This document shows positions 6,364 to 11,970 of a stretch of 11,970 nucleotides of DNA, in pieces. The notes below the pieces were generated by a model that was not told the origin of the DNA, did not search any database, and saw only the letters and a program-made list of their open reading frames with translations. The stretch covers positions 25,446 through 37,415 of the forward strand of contig DAOLNV010000057.1 of NCBI GenBank assembly GCA_035416745.1, given 5' to 3'. The position numbers and the translations under genes were made by a program. This DNA is from Candidatus Hydrogenedentota bacterium. GTDB lineage: Bacteria; Hydrogenedentota; Hydrogenedentia; Hydrogenedentales; SLHB01. The stretch's first letter is position 1. Each line of letters opens with the position of its first letter.

Positions 6364-6699
6364 CTAGATCCCGAGCGCATCCCGCACGGTCCGGACGAGG
6401 CCGGAAAGCACGGGGATATCGGGCATGACCGTGCCGAGAATGCCCAGGGCGATAAGCAGAATAAGGATTACCGCGACTTTGCCGATGAATGACTTGAGCA
6501 CGCGCGAGAAGGCGCGCGGTTTTCGCATGCTCTCGAGCTGCTGGGCACGCTCAACGAAGGCCTCGTACTTGTCCCTGCACCCCTCGCTACAGAAGACTCC
6601 CATTGCGGACTGCGTCATGTTTCCGCTGGTGATGGGCTGGTTGCACTGCTTGCAGCGCATGCCCATGTCGACGCCCATTCGCTTGCCAGAACCCGCCAT
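6364..6699 (-). CDS. Small zinc-ribbon protein with one C-terminal membrane segment
   Basis: A 111-residue hypothetical protein. The N-terminal half holds C16-x2-C19 and C37-S-E-G-C41 in a treble-clef/TRASH-like layout (M-R-C-K-Q-C, then V-F-C-S-E-G-C-R-D-K-Y-E-A-F), suggesting one bound zinc. A basic helix (about 43-71) leads to a hydrophobic segment at 73-92 (KVAVILILLIALGILGTV), so the ribbon is probably cytosolic and tethered to the membrane. GGGAGGG (complement of 6707-6713) lies seven bases before the ATG. It starts 24 bases after the thrS stop on the same strand and is probably co-transcribed with it. No specific function is recognised; the Cys pattern could instead serve a metal-sensing or chaperone role. 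Confidence 0.75.
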   Translation of the reverse strand: MAGSGKRMGVDMGMRCKQCNQPITSGNMTQSAMGVFCSEGCRDKYEAFVERAQQLESMRKPRAFSRVLKSFIGKVAVILILLIALGILGTVMPDIPVLSGLVRTVRDALGI

Positions 6700-6722
6700 T
6701 TTCGAGCCCTCCCGAGTTCGTG

Positions 6723-8654
6723 CTATCTGATTTCGGCGGATGCGTCCAACGTCTTCTTCGCGATCTCTTCCTGGATGAGTTTGATGAACGCATCCCGGGC
6801 CATGATGCCGATATCGCCCTTTCGGCGGTGGCGCACGGCCACCGCGCCCGATTCGCGCTCGCGCTCGCCCACGACGAGCATGTAGGGCACCTGCTGGGTC
6901 TGGGCAGCGCGGATCTTGTACTTCATTGTATCATCACTCAGGTCGGCTTCGGCGCGCAAGCCCGCTTCAAAGAGCCGGTCCCGCACCTGGCAGGCATACT
7001 CGTTTTGGGCATCGGAAATAGGGATGACGACGCACTGGACTGGCGCCAGCCAGGTCGGAAACGCTCCGCCGAAATGCTCGATCAACACGGCAAGAAACCG
7101 CTCGATGGCGCCGTAGATGACGCGGTGAATAACCACGGGCCGGTGTGTTTCGCCGTCGGGCCCCACGTACTCGAGGTCGAACTTCTCCGGCATGGCGAAA
7201 TCGAGCTGGATGGTTGCGCATTGCCAACTTCGTTTCAGGCAATCGCGCACATGGAAGTCGATCTTGGGACCGTAGAACGCCCCGTCGCCCTCGTTGAGCT
7301 TGTAAGCGATGCCTTTGGTGTCGAGCGCGTTGCGCAGGGCATCTGTGGCGCGGTCCCACATCTCCGCGGTCCCGATGGATTTCTCGGGACGCGTGCTCAG
7401 TTCGACCGCGTACTCGAGTCCGAAGACCGAGTACACCGCGTGCACAAAGTCGATGATGCCGATGACTTCGCCCTGAATCTGTTCCGGGGTCATGAAGATG
7501 TGGGCATCGTCTTGCGTGAAGACGCGTACACGAAAGAGGCCGTGCAACACGCCGGATTTCTCGTGGCGGTGTACCGTTCCCACCTCGGCCAGCCGCAGCG
7601 GCAGCTCGCGGTAGCTGCGCAGGTTTGTCTTGTAGATCAGCATGCCGCCGGGGCAGTTCATGGGCTTTACGGCGAAATCCCGTTCGTCGATCTGGGTGAA
7701 ATACATGTTTTCTTTGTAATGGTCCCAGTGGCCGGACTGTTCCCAAAGTTTCCGTTCGAGAATGATGGGGGTGCGCACCTCGCCGTAATGGCGCTTGCGA
7801 TGTTCCTCGCGCCAGAACTCCATCAGCTGGTTCAGGACGATCATGCCCTTGGCGTGGAAGAACGGAAATCCCGGCCCCTCGGTATGAAAACTGAACAGGT
7901 CGAGCTGTTTTCCGAGTTTGCGGTGGTCGCGCTTCTCGGCTTCGGCGAGGAGTCTGAGGTGTTCGTCGAGCTCCTTCTGCGTTGGGAAGGCGGTGCCGTA
8001 GATACGCTGGAGCATGGGCCGCCGCTCATCGCCCCGCCAGTAGGCGCCGGCCACGCTGAGCAGCTTGAAGGCTTTGATCTTGCCTGTGGACGGCAGGTGC
8101 GGGCCCCGGCACAGATCAACGAAGTCGTCATGTCTGTAGTACGTGATCTGCCCGTCTTCGAGATCGTTGATAAGCTCGACTTTGTAGGGGTTGCCGATCT
8201 TCTCGTAATACGCGAGCGCCTCGTTCTTGCTCCACACGCCGCGCTCGAACGGTTGGTCGGCATCGACGATGTTCTGCATTTCTTTTTCGATGGAGGGGAA
8301 GTCTTCTTCGGTCAGCGGCGGCTCGGCGTCGATATCGTAGTAGAACCCGTCCTCGATGGGCGGGCCGATGGTCAGTCTGGCCTTTGGACGCACCCGGAGA
8401 ATCGCCGAAGCCATGACGTGGGACGCGCTGTGCCGGAACACGTCTTTGCCGCCCTCGGTATCGAACGTGAGGATAGCAACGGTATCGCCGTTGGACAGGG
8501 GCGTAGTGAGGCTCTTCAGTTCGCCGTTGATCTCGGCGCCCACGGCGGCTTTGGCAAGCCGGGAGCCGATGCTCTTGGCGAGGTCCAGGGCGTTCTGCCC
8601 GTCCTCGAGTTCCTTTTGTGACCCATCGGGAAGATTCACGCATATCATGTTCAT
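6723..8654 (-). CDS. thrS: Threonine--tRNA ligase
   Basis: A 643-residue class II aminoacyl-tRNA synthetase that charges tRNA-Thr, close in length to E. coli ThrRS. The N-terminal TGS domain (1-64) is followed by the editing domain with His75/His79 (R-H-S-A-S-H) and Cys182/His186 (D-L-C-R-G-P-H). The catalytic core has the zinc ligands Cys334 (M-N-C-P-G-G), His385 (T-Q-D-D-A-H-I-F) and His510, motif 2 with F-R-V-R around 374-377, and motif 3 at I-H-R-V-I-Y-G-A-I-E-R-F. The anticodon-binding domain (from about 540) ends normally. The ATG at 8654 has AGGAG (complement of 8660-8664) five bases upstream; a start at 8681 would lack this. The downstream neighbour is the small zinc-ribbon gene, not infC as in many bacteria. 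A 12-bp hairpin lies in the leader. Confidence 0.97.
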   Translation of the reverse strand: MNMICVNLPDGSQKELEDGQNALDLAKSIGSRLAKAAVGAEINGELKSLTTPLSNGDTVAILTFDTEGGKDVFRHSASHVMASAILRVRPKARLTIGPPIEDGFYYDIDAEPPLTEEDFPSIEKEMQNIVDADQPFERGVWSKNEALAYYEKIGNPYKVELINDLEDGQITYYRHDDFVDLCRGPHLPSTGKIKAFKLLSVAGAYWRGDERRPMLQRIYGTAFPTQKELDEHLRLLAEAEKRDHRKLGKQLDLFSFHTEGPGFPFFHAKGMIVLNQLMEFWREEHRKRHYGEVRTPIILERKLWEQSGHWDHYKENMYFTQIDERDFAVKPMNCPGGMLIYKTNLRSYRELPLRLAEVGTVHRHEKSGVLHGLFRVRVFTQDDAHIFMTPEQIQGEVIGIIDFVHAVYSVFGLEYAVELSTRPEKSIGTAEMWDRATDALRNALDTKGIAYKLNEGDGAFYGPKIDFHVRDCLKRSWQCATIQLDFAMPEKFDLEYVGPDGETHRPVVIHRVIYGAIERFLAVLIEHFGGAFPTWLAPVQCVVIPISDAQNEYACQVRDRLFEAGLRAEADLSDDTMKYKIRAAQTQQVPYMLVVGERERESGAVAVRHRRKGDIGIMARDAFIKLIQEEIAKKTLDASAEIR

Positions 8655-8689
8655 GACAACTCCTAAAGACCAGCACCACAAGCGGTTTG

Positions 8690-8726
8690 CGCATCCGCGC
8701 GCTCTAGAGTAACGCGCGGGGATGCG
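8690..8726 (-). promoter_or_regulatory. Hairpin in the thrS leader
   Basis: On the minus strand, a 14-base arm (8726-8713) pairs with a 12-base arm (8701-8690) to give 12 bp with a two-base CC bulge and an 11-base loop TTACTCTAGAG. It ends about 25 bases before the thrS Shine-Dalgarno. The stem is very GC-rich and lacks a following T tract, so it is a poor terminator. Known thrS genes are controlled by ThrRS binding tRNA-like leader hairpins (E. coli) or by T-boxes (Firmicutes); the loop shows no obvious Thr anticodon and no T-box motif is present. Possible regulatory structure, unproven. Confidence 0.4.
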
Positions 8727-8854
8727 TACTTGTTGCGCCTGATAAGCCGTGCGGGCAGGTGAACGTTATCGGCAAATTGTGCCACGAACCCCGGTGCGAG
8801 TTAAAGCACTCAGGGCGGTTTTTTCGCGGAAGGCGTGGGCGGCGGCAAGAAACG

Positions 8855-8877
8855 CCGGCGGGGACGGGCCCCGCCGG
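8855..8877 (-). terminator. Probable terminator after the exported oxidoreductase gene
   Basis: CCGGCGGGG (8855-8863) and CCCCGCCGG (8869-8877) form a perfect 9-bp GC stem around a 5-base loop, 33 bases past the stop of the minus-strand oxidoreductase gene. On that strand it is followed by CGTTTCTT, a short broken T run, so termination is plausible but not textbook. No plus-strand gene reads into it. Confidence 0.5.
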
Positions 8878-8909
8878 TACTGAGCGGTTTTCCGCAAGGA
8901 GCGGCGGTC

Positions 8910-10274
8910 TTAGAGCGACCAGCCCTCGCGGTACGTGGTACGGAGGTATTTGTTCGCGTCAGGGATGTTCGTCACCGTCATGTTCGCGGCATCCCACTCG
9001 ATGGACGTATCTTCGAAATGCTGGGCTACGTTGCCCAGCGCGCAGACCTCGGAGAGCGGACCGGAGTACGAGAAGTCCGCGCAGGCTTTCGTGCCGCTGC
9101 GGATCGCGCGGACCCAGTCGTTCTCGATACCCTCGCCTTCGACGCGAGGGATGGACGGTTCGGGCGGCTTGAACCCTTCCATGCGCGCGGCGGGCAGGAG
9201 CCGGGGCCGTTCGCCGTAGGTGTCGCAGGTCATCATGCCTTCGCTGCCGATGTACAGAAGGCCTCCGGTGGGGTCACCGATCTGTTCGCCTGCCGGCACC
9301 CCGGCCGGCCGGGGAATATGCAATCCGGTATACCACGTGACGGTTACCGGGGGCATTCCTTCGCGCGCGGGGAAGTCGAAATTCACGACGGCGGATACGG
9401 GATGCATCTCCTCGGACGTGCCCGTCGAGGTTGCGCTGATTCGCGTGGGCGGGCCCAGTTTCAAAGCCCACACGGCCGAATCGAGGGTGTGAGCGCCGCG
9501 GTCCGCCATCCAGCCGGAGCCGAACGCCTGGAACGCGCGCCACGCCCGGGGATGGTAGCAGGGGTGGTAGGGGCGCGCCGCGGCGGGTCCCAGCCAGAGG
9601 TCCCACTTGAGTGTATCGGGCACGGGCGGAGTTTCTTCGGGCACGCGGCCTTCCTTGGGACTCCAGCTCGCGTGGCCCCAGGGGTAGTAGGAATCCGAGC
9701 AGAAGGCGTGCACTTCGCGCACCTCGCCAATGACCCCGCCCTGGATGCACTCGACCACCGTGCGCGTCCCATTGCCAGCGTGGCCCTGGATGCCCATCTG
9801 CGTGACCACGCCGGCTTCCTTGGCAGCCTGGGCCAGCATACGGCACTCGTAGAGGTCGTGGGCCAGAGGTTTCTGGCAGAACACATGCTTGCCGGCCTTG
9901 ATGGCCGCCATCGCGATGACCGCATGCGTGTGATCGGGCGTCGCGATGACCACGCCGTCCAGATCTTTCTCCGCGGCGAGCATCTCGCGGTAATCGGTGT
10001 AGCGCCGGGCGTCGGGAAATGCTTCAAAAATCGGTTTCGCGTACTCGCTGTCCACGTCGCACAGCGCGACGAATTGTTCGCCCGAAAGGCTCTTGATGTT
10101 GCTCGCGCCCATACCCCCGAAACCTATTGCGGCAAGGCTGAGTTTTTCGTTTGGCGGCGTTTCGGCGGCGTTCAACACCAGGCGCGGCCCCGTCGCGCAT
10201 GAAGCCGCTGATAACGCAGCCGTGCTTGCCAGAAACGTTCTGCGAGTCATTCCCCCTTGTTTGCGCTGCTTCAT
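8910..10274 (-). CDS. Exported (Tat-signal) Gfo/Idh/MocA-family oxidoreductase
   Basis: A 454-residue NAD(P)-binding oxidoreductase predicted to act on sugars or sugar derivatives outside the cytoplasm. The N-terminus has a twin-arginine motif, T-R-R-T-F-L at 10-15, then a hydrophobic stretch ending A-A-S-C26, which could be a signal peptidase site or a lipobox. The Rossmann fold starts at LSLAAIGFGGMG (46-56, GxGxxG), and the EKP motif reads C-Q-K-P-L with Lys135 kept. The C-terminal part carries motifs usual for the large exported members (W-A-D-R-G-A-H-T-L-D-S-A). AAGGAGG (complement of 10282-10288) seven bases upstream fixes the start; a frame opening at 10328 would run through the inverted repeat. 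This type occurs in many paralogs in Planctomycetes-like genomes. The gene lies downstream of the C45-type hydrolase on the same strand, with the paired repeats between. Confidence 0.92.
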   Translation of the reverse strand: MKQRKQGGMTRRTFLASTAALSAASCATGPRLVLNAAETPPNEKLSLAAIGFGGMGASNIKSLSGEQFVALCDVDSEYAKPIFEAFPDARRYTDYREMLAAEKDLDGVVIATPDHTHAVIAMAAIKAGKHVFCQKPLAHDLYECRMLAQAAKEAGVVTQMGIQGHAGNGTRTVVECIQGGVIGEVREVHAFCSDSYYPWGHASWSPKEGRVPEETPPVPDTLKWDLWLGPAAARPYHPCYHPRAWRAFQAFGSGWMADRGAHTLDSAVWALKLGPPTRISATSTGTSEEMHPVSAVVNFDFPAREGMPPVTVTWYTGLHIPRPAGVPAGEQIGDPTGGLLYIGSEGMMTCDTYGERPRLLPAARMEGFKPPEPSIPRVEGEGIENDWVRAIRSGTKACADFSYSGPLSEVCALGNVAQHFEDTSIEWDAANMTVTNIPDANKYLRTTYREGWSL

Positions 10275-10289
10275 TTCGTTTCCTCCTTC

Positions 10290-10392
10290 GGAATTCTGGG
10301 GATACAACACTCGATTACTTCTCCGCACGGATCCTGTACCTCTATCTCTCGGTCCGCATGCGGGTAATTGAGTATTGTGTCCCCAAAATTAC
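10290..10392. repeat. Two inverted copies of an about 29-bp element (REP/BIME-like)
   Basis: Copy B reads on the plus strand at 10290-10318 and copy A on the minus strand at 10364-10392; by eye 24 of 29 positions agree and all but one of the five differences are transitions. Shared cores are TGGGGAyACAAyACTC and ATTAC. Copy A also contains its own perfect inverted repeat, GGGTAATT (10362-10369) with AATTACCC (10387-10394). The two copies can fold into one long hairpin enclosing 45 bases that include the palindrome CCGCATGCGG (10354-10363). The layout matches paired REP elements (BIMEs) or the ends of a small non-autonomous element. No transposase gene is in the window. Confidence 0.6.
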
Positions 10393-10405
10393 CCAAAAGT
10401 AAAAA

Positions 10406-11797
10406 TTATTCGTCGAGTTTGACGTGGACGTATTTCTGGCGCGGGCCGGGGGTCATGCCCTCCGCGAAGGCGACCCACATGTCGTTGCCGCTGTTGTGGT
10501 AGATGATGCTGACAAGGGTTCCGTCAACACAGGCGGCTTGTGCGATCTCGATGGCTTTGGCAGCGTCGATCTGGCCGTAGCGCTCCTTGATGGCGTTGTA
10601 GAGCACATCGTTGTCTCTGCCGTTGTGGTTCTTCCAGTACACAACGTCATCCAGAGATTCATGGAAGGGGTGGACGTCCGCGCACGGGTGAGGGTTGACG
10701 GACTGGTTGTCAACGTACTCGTCAAAGCGGGTGTTGCTGGTGAAGAGCAGCCGGGCCTTCGGGTCCTGGGCTTGGGGGTCCGCGACGGCGTAATGGTACT
10801 GGTTCGTACGCGTGGCGGCCTTCATGCGGTCGAGAGCAGACTGCAAGTCGCGGTCGAAATAGAGGACATCGCGCAGGAGGAAGGGGAACGGCATGCCATC
10901 GAGCGTTTCCGCGTCGCAGAAGTATCCCATGATTTCGCTGACGGCGAGGCCTTCGACGTTCATGCCCCCGACCGAAACGCCGATGACCCCCGCAAAACCG
11001 ACCACGGCGTGCTTGACGCCGTCATCGGGAGTGTACACGGCCACGATGGGGTAGTCCTGAAATCCGGTGTCCATGGACCAATCCAGGTTGCGCATCTGGT
11101 AGGTCTCGCCGTCGAGCGTGGCGGCGCCCCATGCGGCGAAGAGGCTGCAATTGTATTCGCTAAGGTCGGGGATAGACGCGATGCGCTTGAGCACGCCGAA
11201 GGTGATTTCCGGGTGGCCCTCGTCGGCACAACCGTCGGCAATGCCCTGCAACTCGGTGCACCAGGGCTGGGCATCGTAATTCTTTTCCTGCCACAGGGCC
11301 GCAGCGGCGGCGTCGACCACCTCCATGGGGATTCCTTCTCTCTCGGCCATGGCCTGGACAAGCTTCCAGGTTTCGCCGATTTGGCTGGCGAGGAGTTTAC
11401 CGTACCAGTAACCGAGTTCGTAACGGTTCCCTTGAATCTTGACAAGGGTTATGACGTCGGCGCCTTCGCCGATGGTCTCGGCCGTGCCGGAACCGCCGAC
11501 GGTTTCAGGACGCTCACAGCCGCGGGGCTCCTGCGCGGCAGCTGCTGCCTCAGCGGCGGGGCCGGGCTGCTCAGCTGGAGGCTGCGGCGCGGGTTGCGCG
11601 GAGGCGCTTTCTTCGCTGCCGGCAACTTCAGCGCTCTTCGGTGTGCAGCTCATAAACGGGGCACCCACTGCGAGCAACAGTACAATGCCTGCGACGAAGG
11701 CCAAGAGAAGGTAACGCCTCTTCCCGAACGGCTCCGGCAGGCCGGGTCCAATGTTGAAAAGACTCAAAGATTTCTGATTCGCTGCAGACTTGTCCAT
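10406..11797 (-). CDS. Membrane-anchored C45-type (acyltransferase-like) Ntn hydrolase
   Basis: A 463-residue protein of the C45 autoproteolytic acyltransferase/hydrolase family (isopenicillin-N acyltransferase-like, also akin to choloylglycine hydrolases), predicted to cleave an amide bond. The basic K-R-R at 26-28 precedes one hydrophobic segment (29-50) ending F-M-S-C51, then a disordered Ala/Pro/Gln/Glu-rich linker (about 55-110). The domain begins near V-I-T-L-V-K-I-Q-G-N-R-Y-E-L-G (115-129). The likely nucleophile is Cys217 in E-Y-N-C-S-L-F-A-A-W-G, freed by self-cleavage after Asn216; A-T-L-D-G-E-T-Y-Q-M-R-N-L-D-W (226-240) is the family signature. The lipobox is not canonical, so anchor and lipoprotein are both possible. 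ATG 11797 has GAGG nine bases upstream; 11842 is an alternative start. Substrate unknown; the enzyme probably faces the periplasm. Confidence 0.88.
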   Translation of the reverse strand: MDKSAANQKSLSLFNIGPGLPEPFGKRRYLLLAFVAGIVLLLAVGAPFMSCTPKSAEVAGSEESASAQPAPQPPAEQPGPAAEAAAAAQEPRGCERPETVGGSGTAETIGEGADVITLVKIQGNRYELGYWYGKLLASQIGETWKLVQAMAEREGIPMEVVDAAAAALWQEKNYDAQPWCTELQGIADGCADEGHPEITFGVLKRIASIPDLSEYNCSLFAAWGAATLDGETYQMRNLDWSMDTGFQDYPIVAVYTPDDGVKHAVVGFAGVIGVSVGGMNVEGLAVSEIMGYFCDAETLDGMPFPFLLRDVLYFDRDLQSALDRMKAATRTNQYHYAVADPQAQDPKARLLFTSNTRFDEYVDNQSVNPHPCADVHPFHESLDDVVYWKNHNGRDNDVLYNAIKERYGQIDAAKAIEIAQAACVDGTLVSIIYHNSGNDMWVAFAEGMTPGPRQKYVHVKLDE

Positions 11798-11862
11798 AAG
11801 AATGACCCTCAAACGGTGTTTGCCAAGACGCACCCGAGACAATCGCGGGCAAATGCCCCCTT

Positions 11863-11891
11863 ACTGTAGAGATATGCCCTGCCGAGTTCAA
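11863..11891 (-). promoter_or_regulatory. Candidate sigma-70-type promoter for the C45-type hydrolase gene
   Basis: On the minus strand, TTGAAC (complement of 11886-11891) and TACAGT (complement of 11863-11868) are 17 bases apart; each matches four of six consensus bases. The predicted start of transcription is about 60 bases before ATG 11797. The 10-bp palindrome AATTCGAATT (11893-11902) abuts the -35 and might be an operator. Sequence beyond it to 11970 shows no gene. Confidence 0.4.
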
Positions 11892-11970
11892 GAATTCGAA
11901 TTGCCTCACAAAAGTATCTGAATCGGCGAGACGCGGATTCGCCAAATCGCCTGGTAAGCGCCAACGAAAC

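Noticed and set aside
6720..8621. Very long plus-strand open frame (633 codons) opposite thrS
   Set aside because: It mirrors thrS exactly; thrS has every family motif in order, and the antisense product resembles no family. High GC makes antisense frames stay open.
8786..8826. T run (GGCGGTTTTTTCGC) as a plus-strand terminator
   Set aside because: No stable stem precedes the T run and no plus-strand gene leads into it.
8655..8909. Possible T-box riboswitch or tRNA gene upstream of thrS
   Set aside because: No T-box consensus, no cloverleaf and no TTCGA-type arm were found; only the simple hairpin at 8690-8726 holds up.
8835..10202. Plus-strand open frame (455 codons) opposite the exported oxidoreductase
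   Set aside because: Antisense shadow; His/Arg-rich product, no domain, and it runs through the terminator hairpin.
10424..11869. Long plus-strand open frame opposite the C45-type hydrolase
   Set aside because: Antisense shadow with no recognisable motifs; the minus-strand product has a signal segment and Ntn-hydrolase signature.

Overview
The window is GC-rich bacterial chromosome: Shine-Dalgarno-led genes, several GTG starts and short spacers. No phage, plasmid, CRISPR, tRNA or rRNA signature is visible. The best lineage hint is an exported (Tat-signal) Gfo/Idh/MocA oxidoreductase with a QKP motif, a type abundant in Planctomycetes, Lentisphaerae/Verrucomicrobia and Candidatus Hydrogenedentes. 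The host is probably an environmental bacterium of that broad group, but the sequence alone does not fix the phylum.

Region 1 (1-3846, plus strand): a possible 3' end of an unknown gene is followed by a tight five-gene unit. It encodes a Gfo/Idh/MocA dehydrogenase whose usual EKP lysine is Ser, an N-acetylneuraminate-lyase-like aldolase, two tandem paralogous small proteins resembling the ATC-hydrolase (L-2-amino-thiazoline-4-carboxylate hydrolase) family, and a flavodoxin-fold NAD(P)H oxidoreductase. The last three genes are joined by ATGA overlaps. The unit looks like a small catabolic module for a modified sugar acid or a related N/S-containing compound; the substrate is unknown. It is the best candidate for an undescribed system here.

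Region 2 (4001-6288): a zinc-ribbon Nudix hydrolase and a dodecin on the minus strand face a plus-strand radical SAM enzyme of the AmmeMemoRadiSam type. The roughly 350-base gap before the radical SAM gene ends in a 13-codon reading frame with a near-perfect Shine-Dalgarno. Its stop overlaps an in-frame ATG of the radical SAM gene, suggesting translational coupling.

Region 3 (6364-8726, minus strand): thrS, with a strong hairpin in its leader, is followed 24 bases later by a small four-Cys, one-TM protein.

Region 4 (8855-11970, minus strand): a membrane-anchored C45-type (Ntn) hydrolase with a candidate promoter lies upstream of the Tat-exported Gfo/Idh/MocA oxidoreductase. Between them are two inverted copies of an about 29-bp element (REP/BIME-like) that end one base before the oxidoreductase's Shine-Dalgarno. 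Both proteins probably act outside the cytoplasm.
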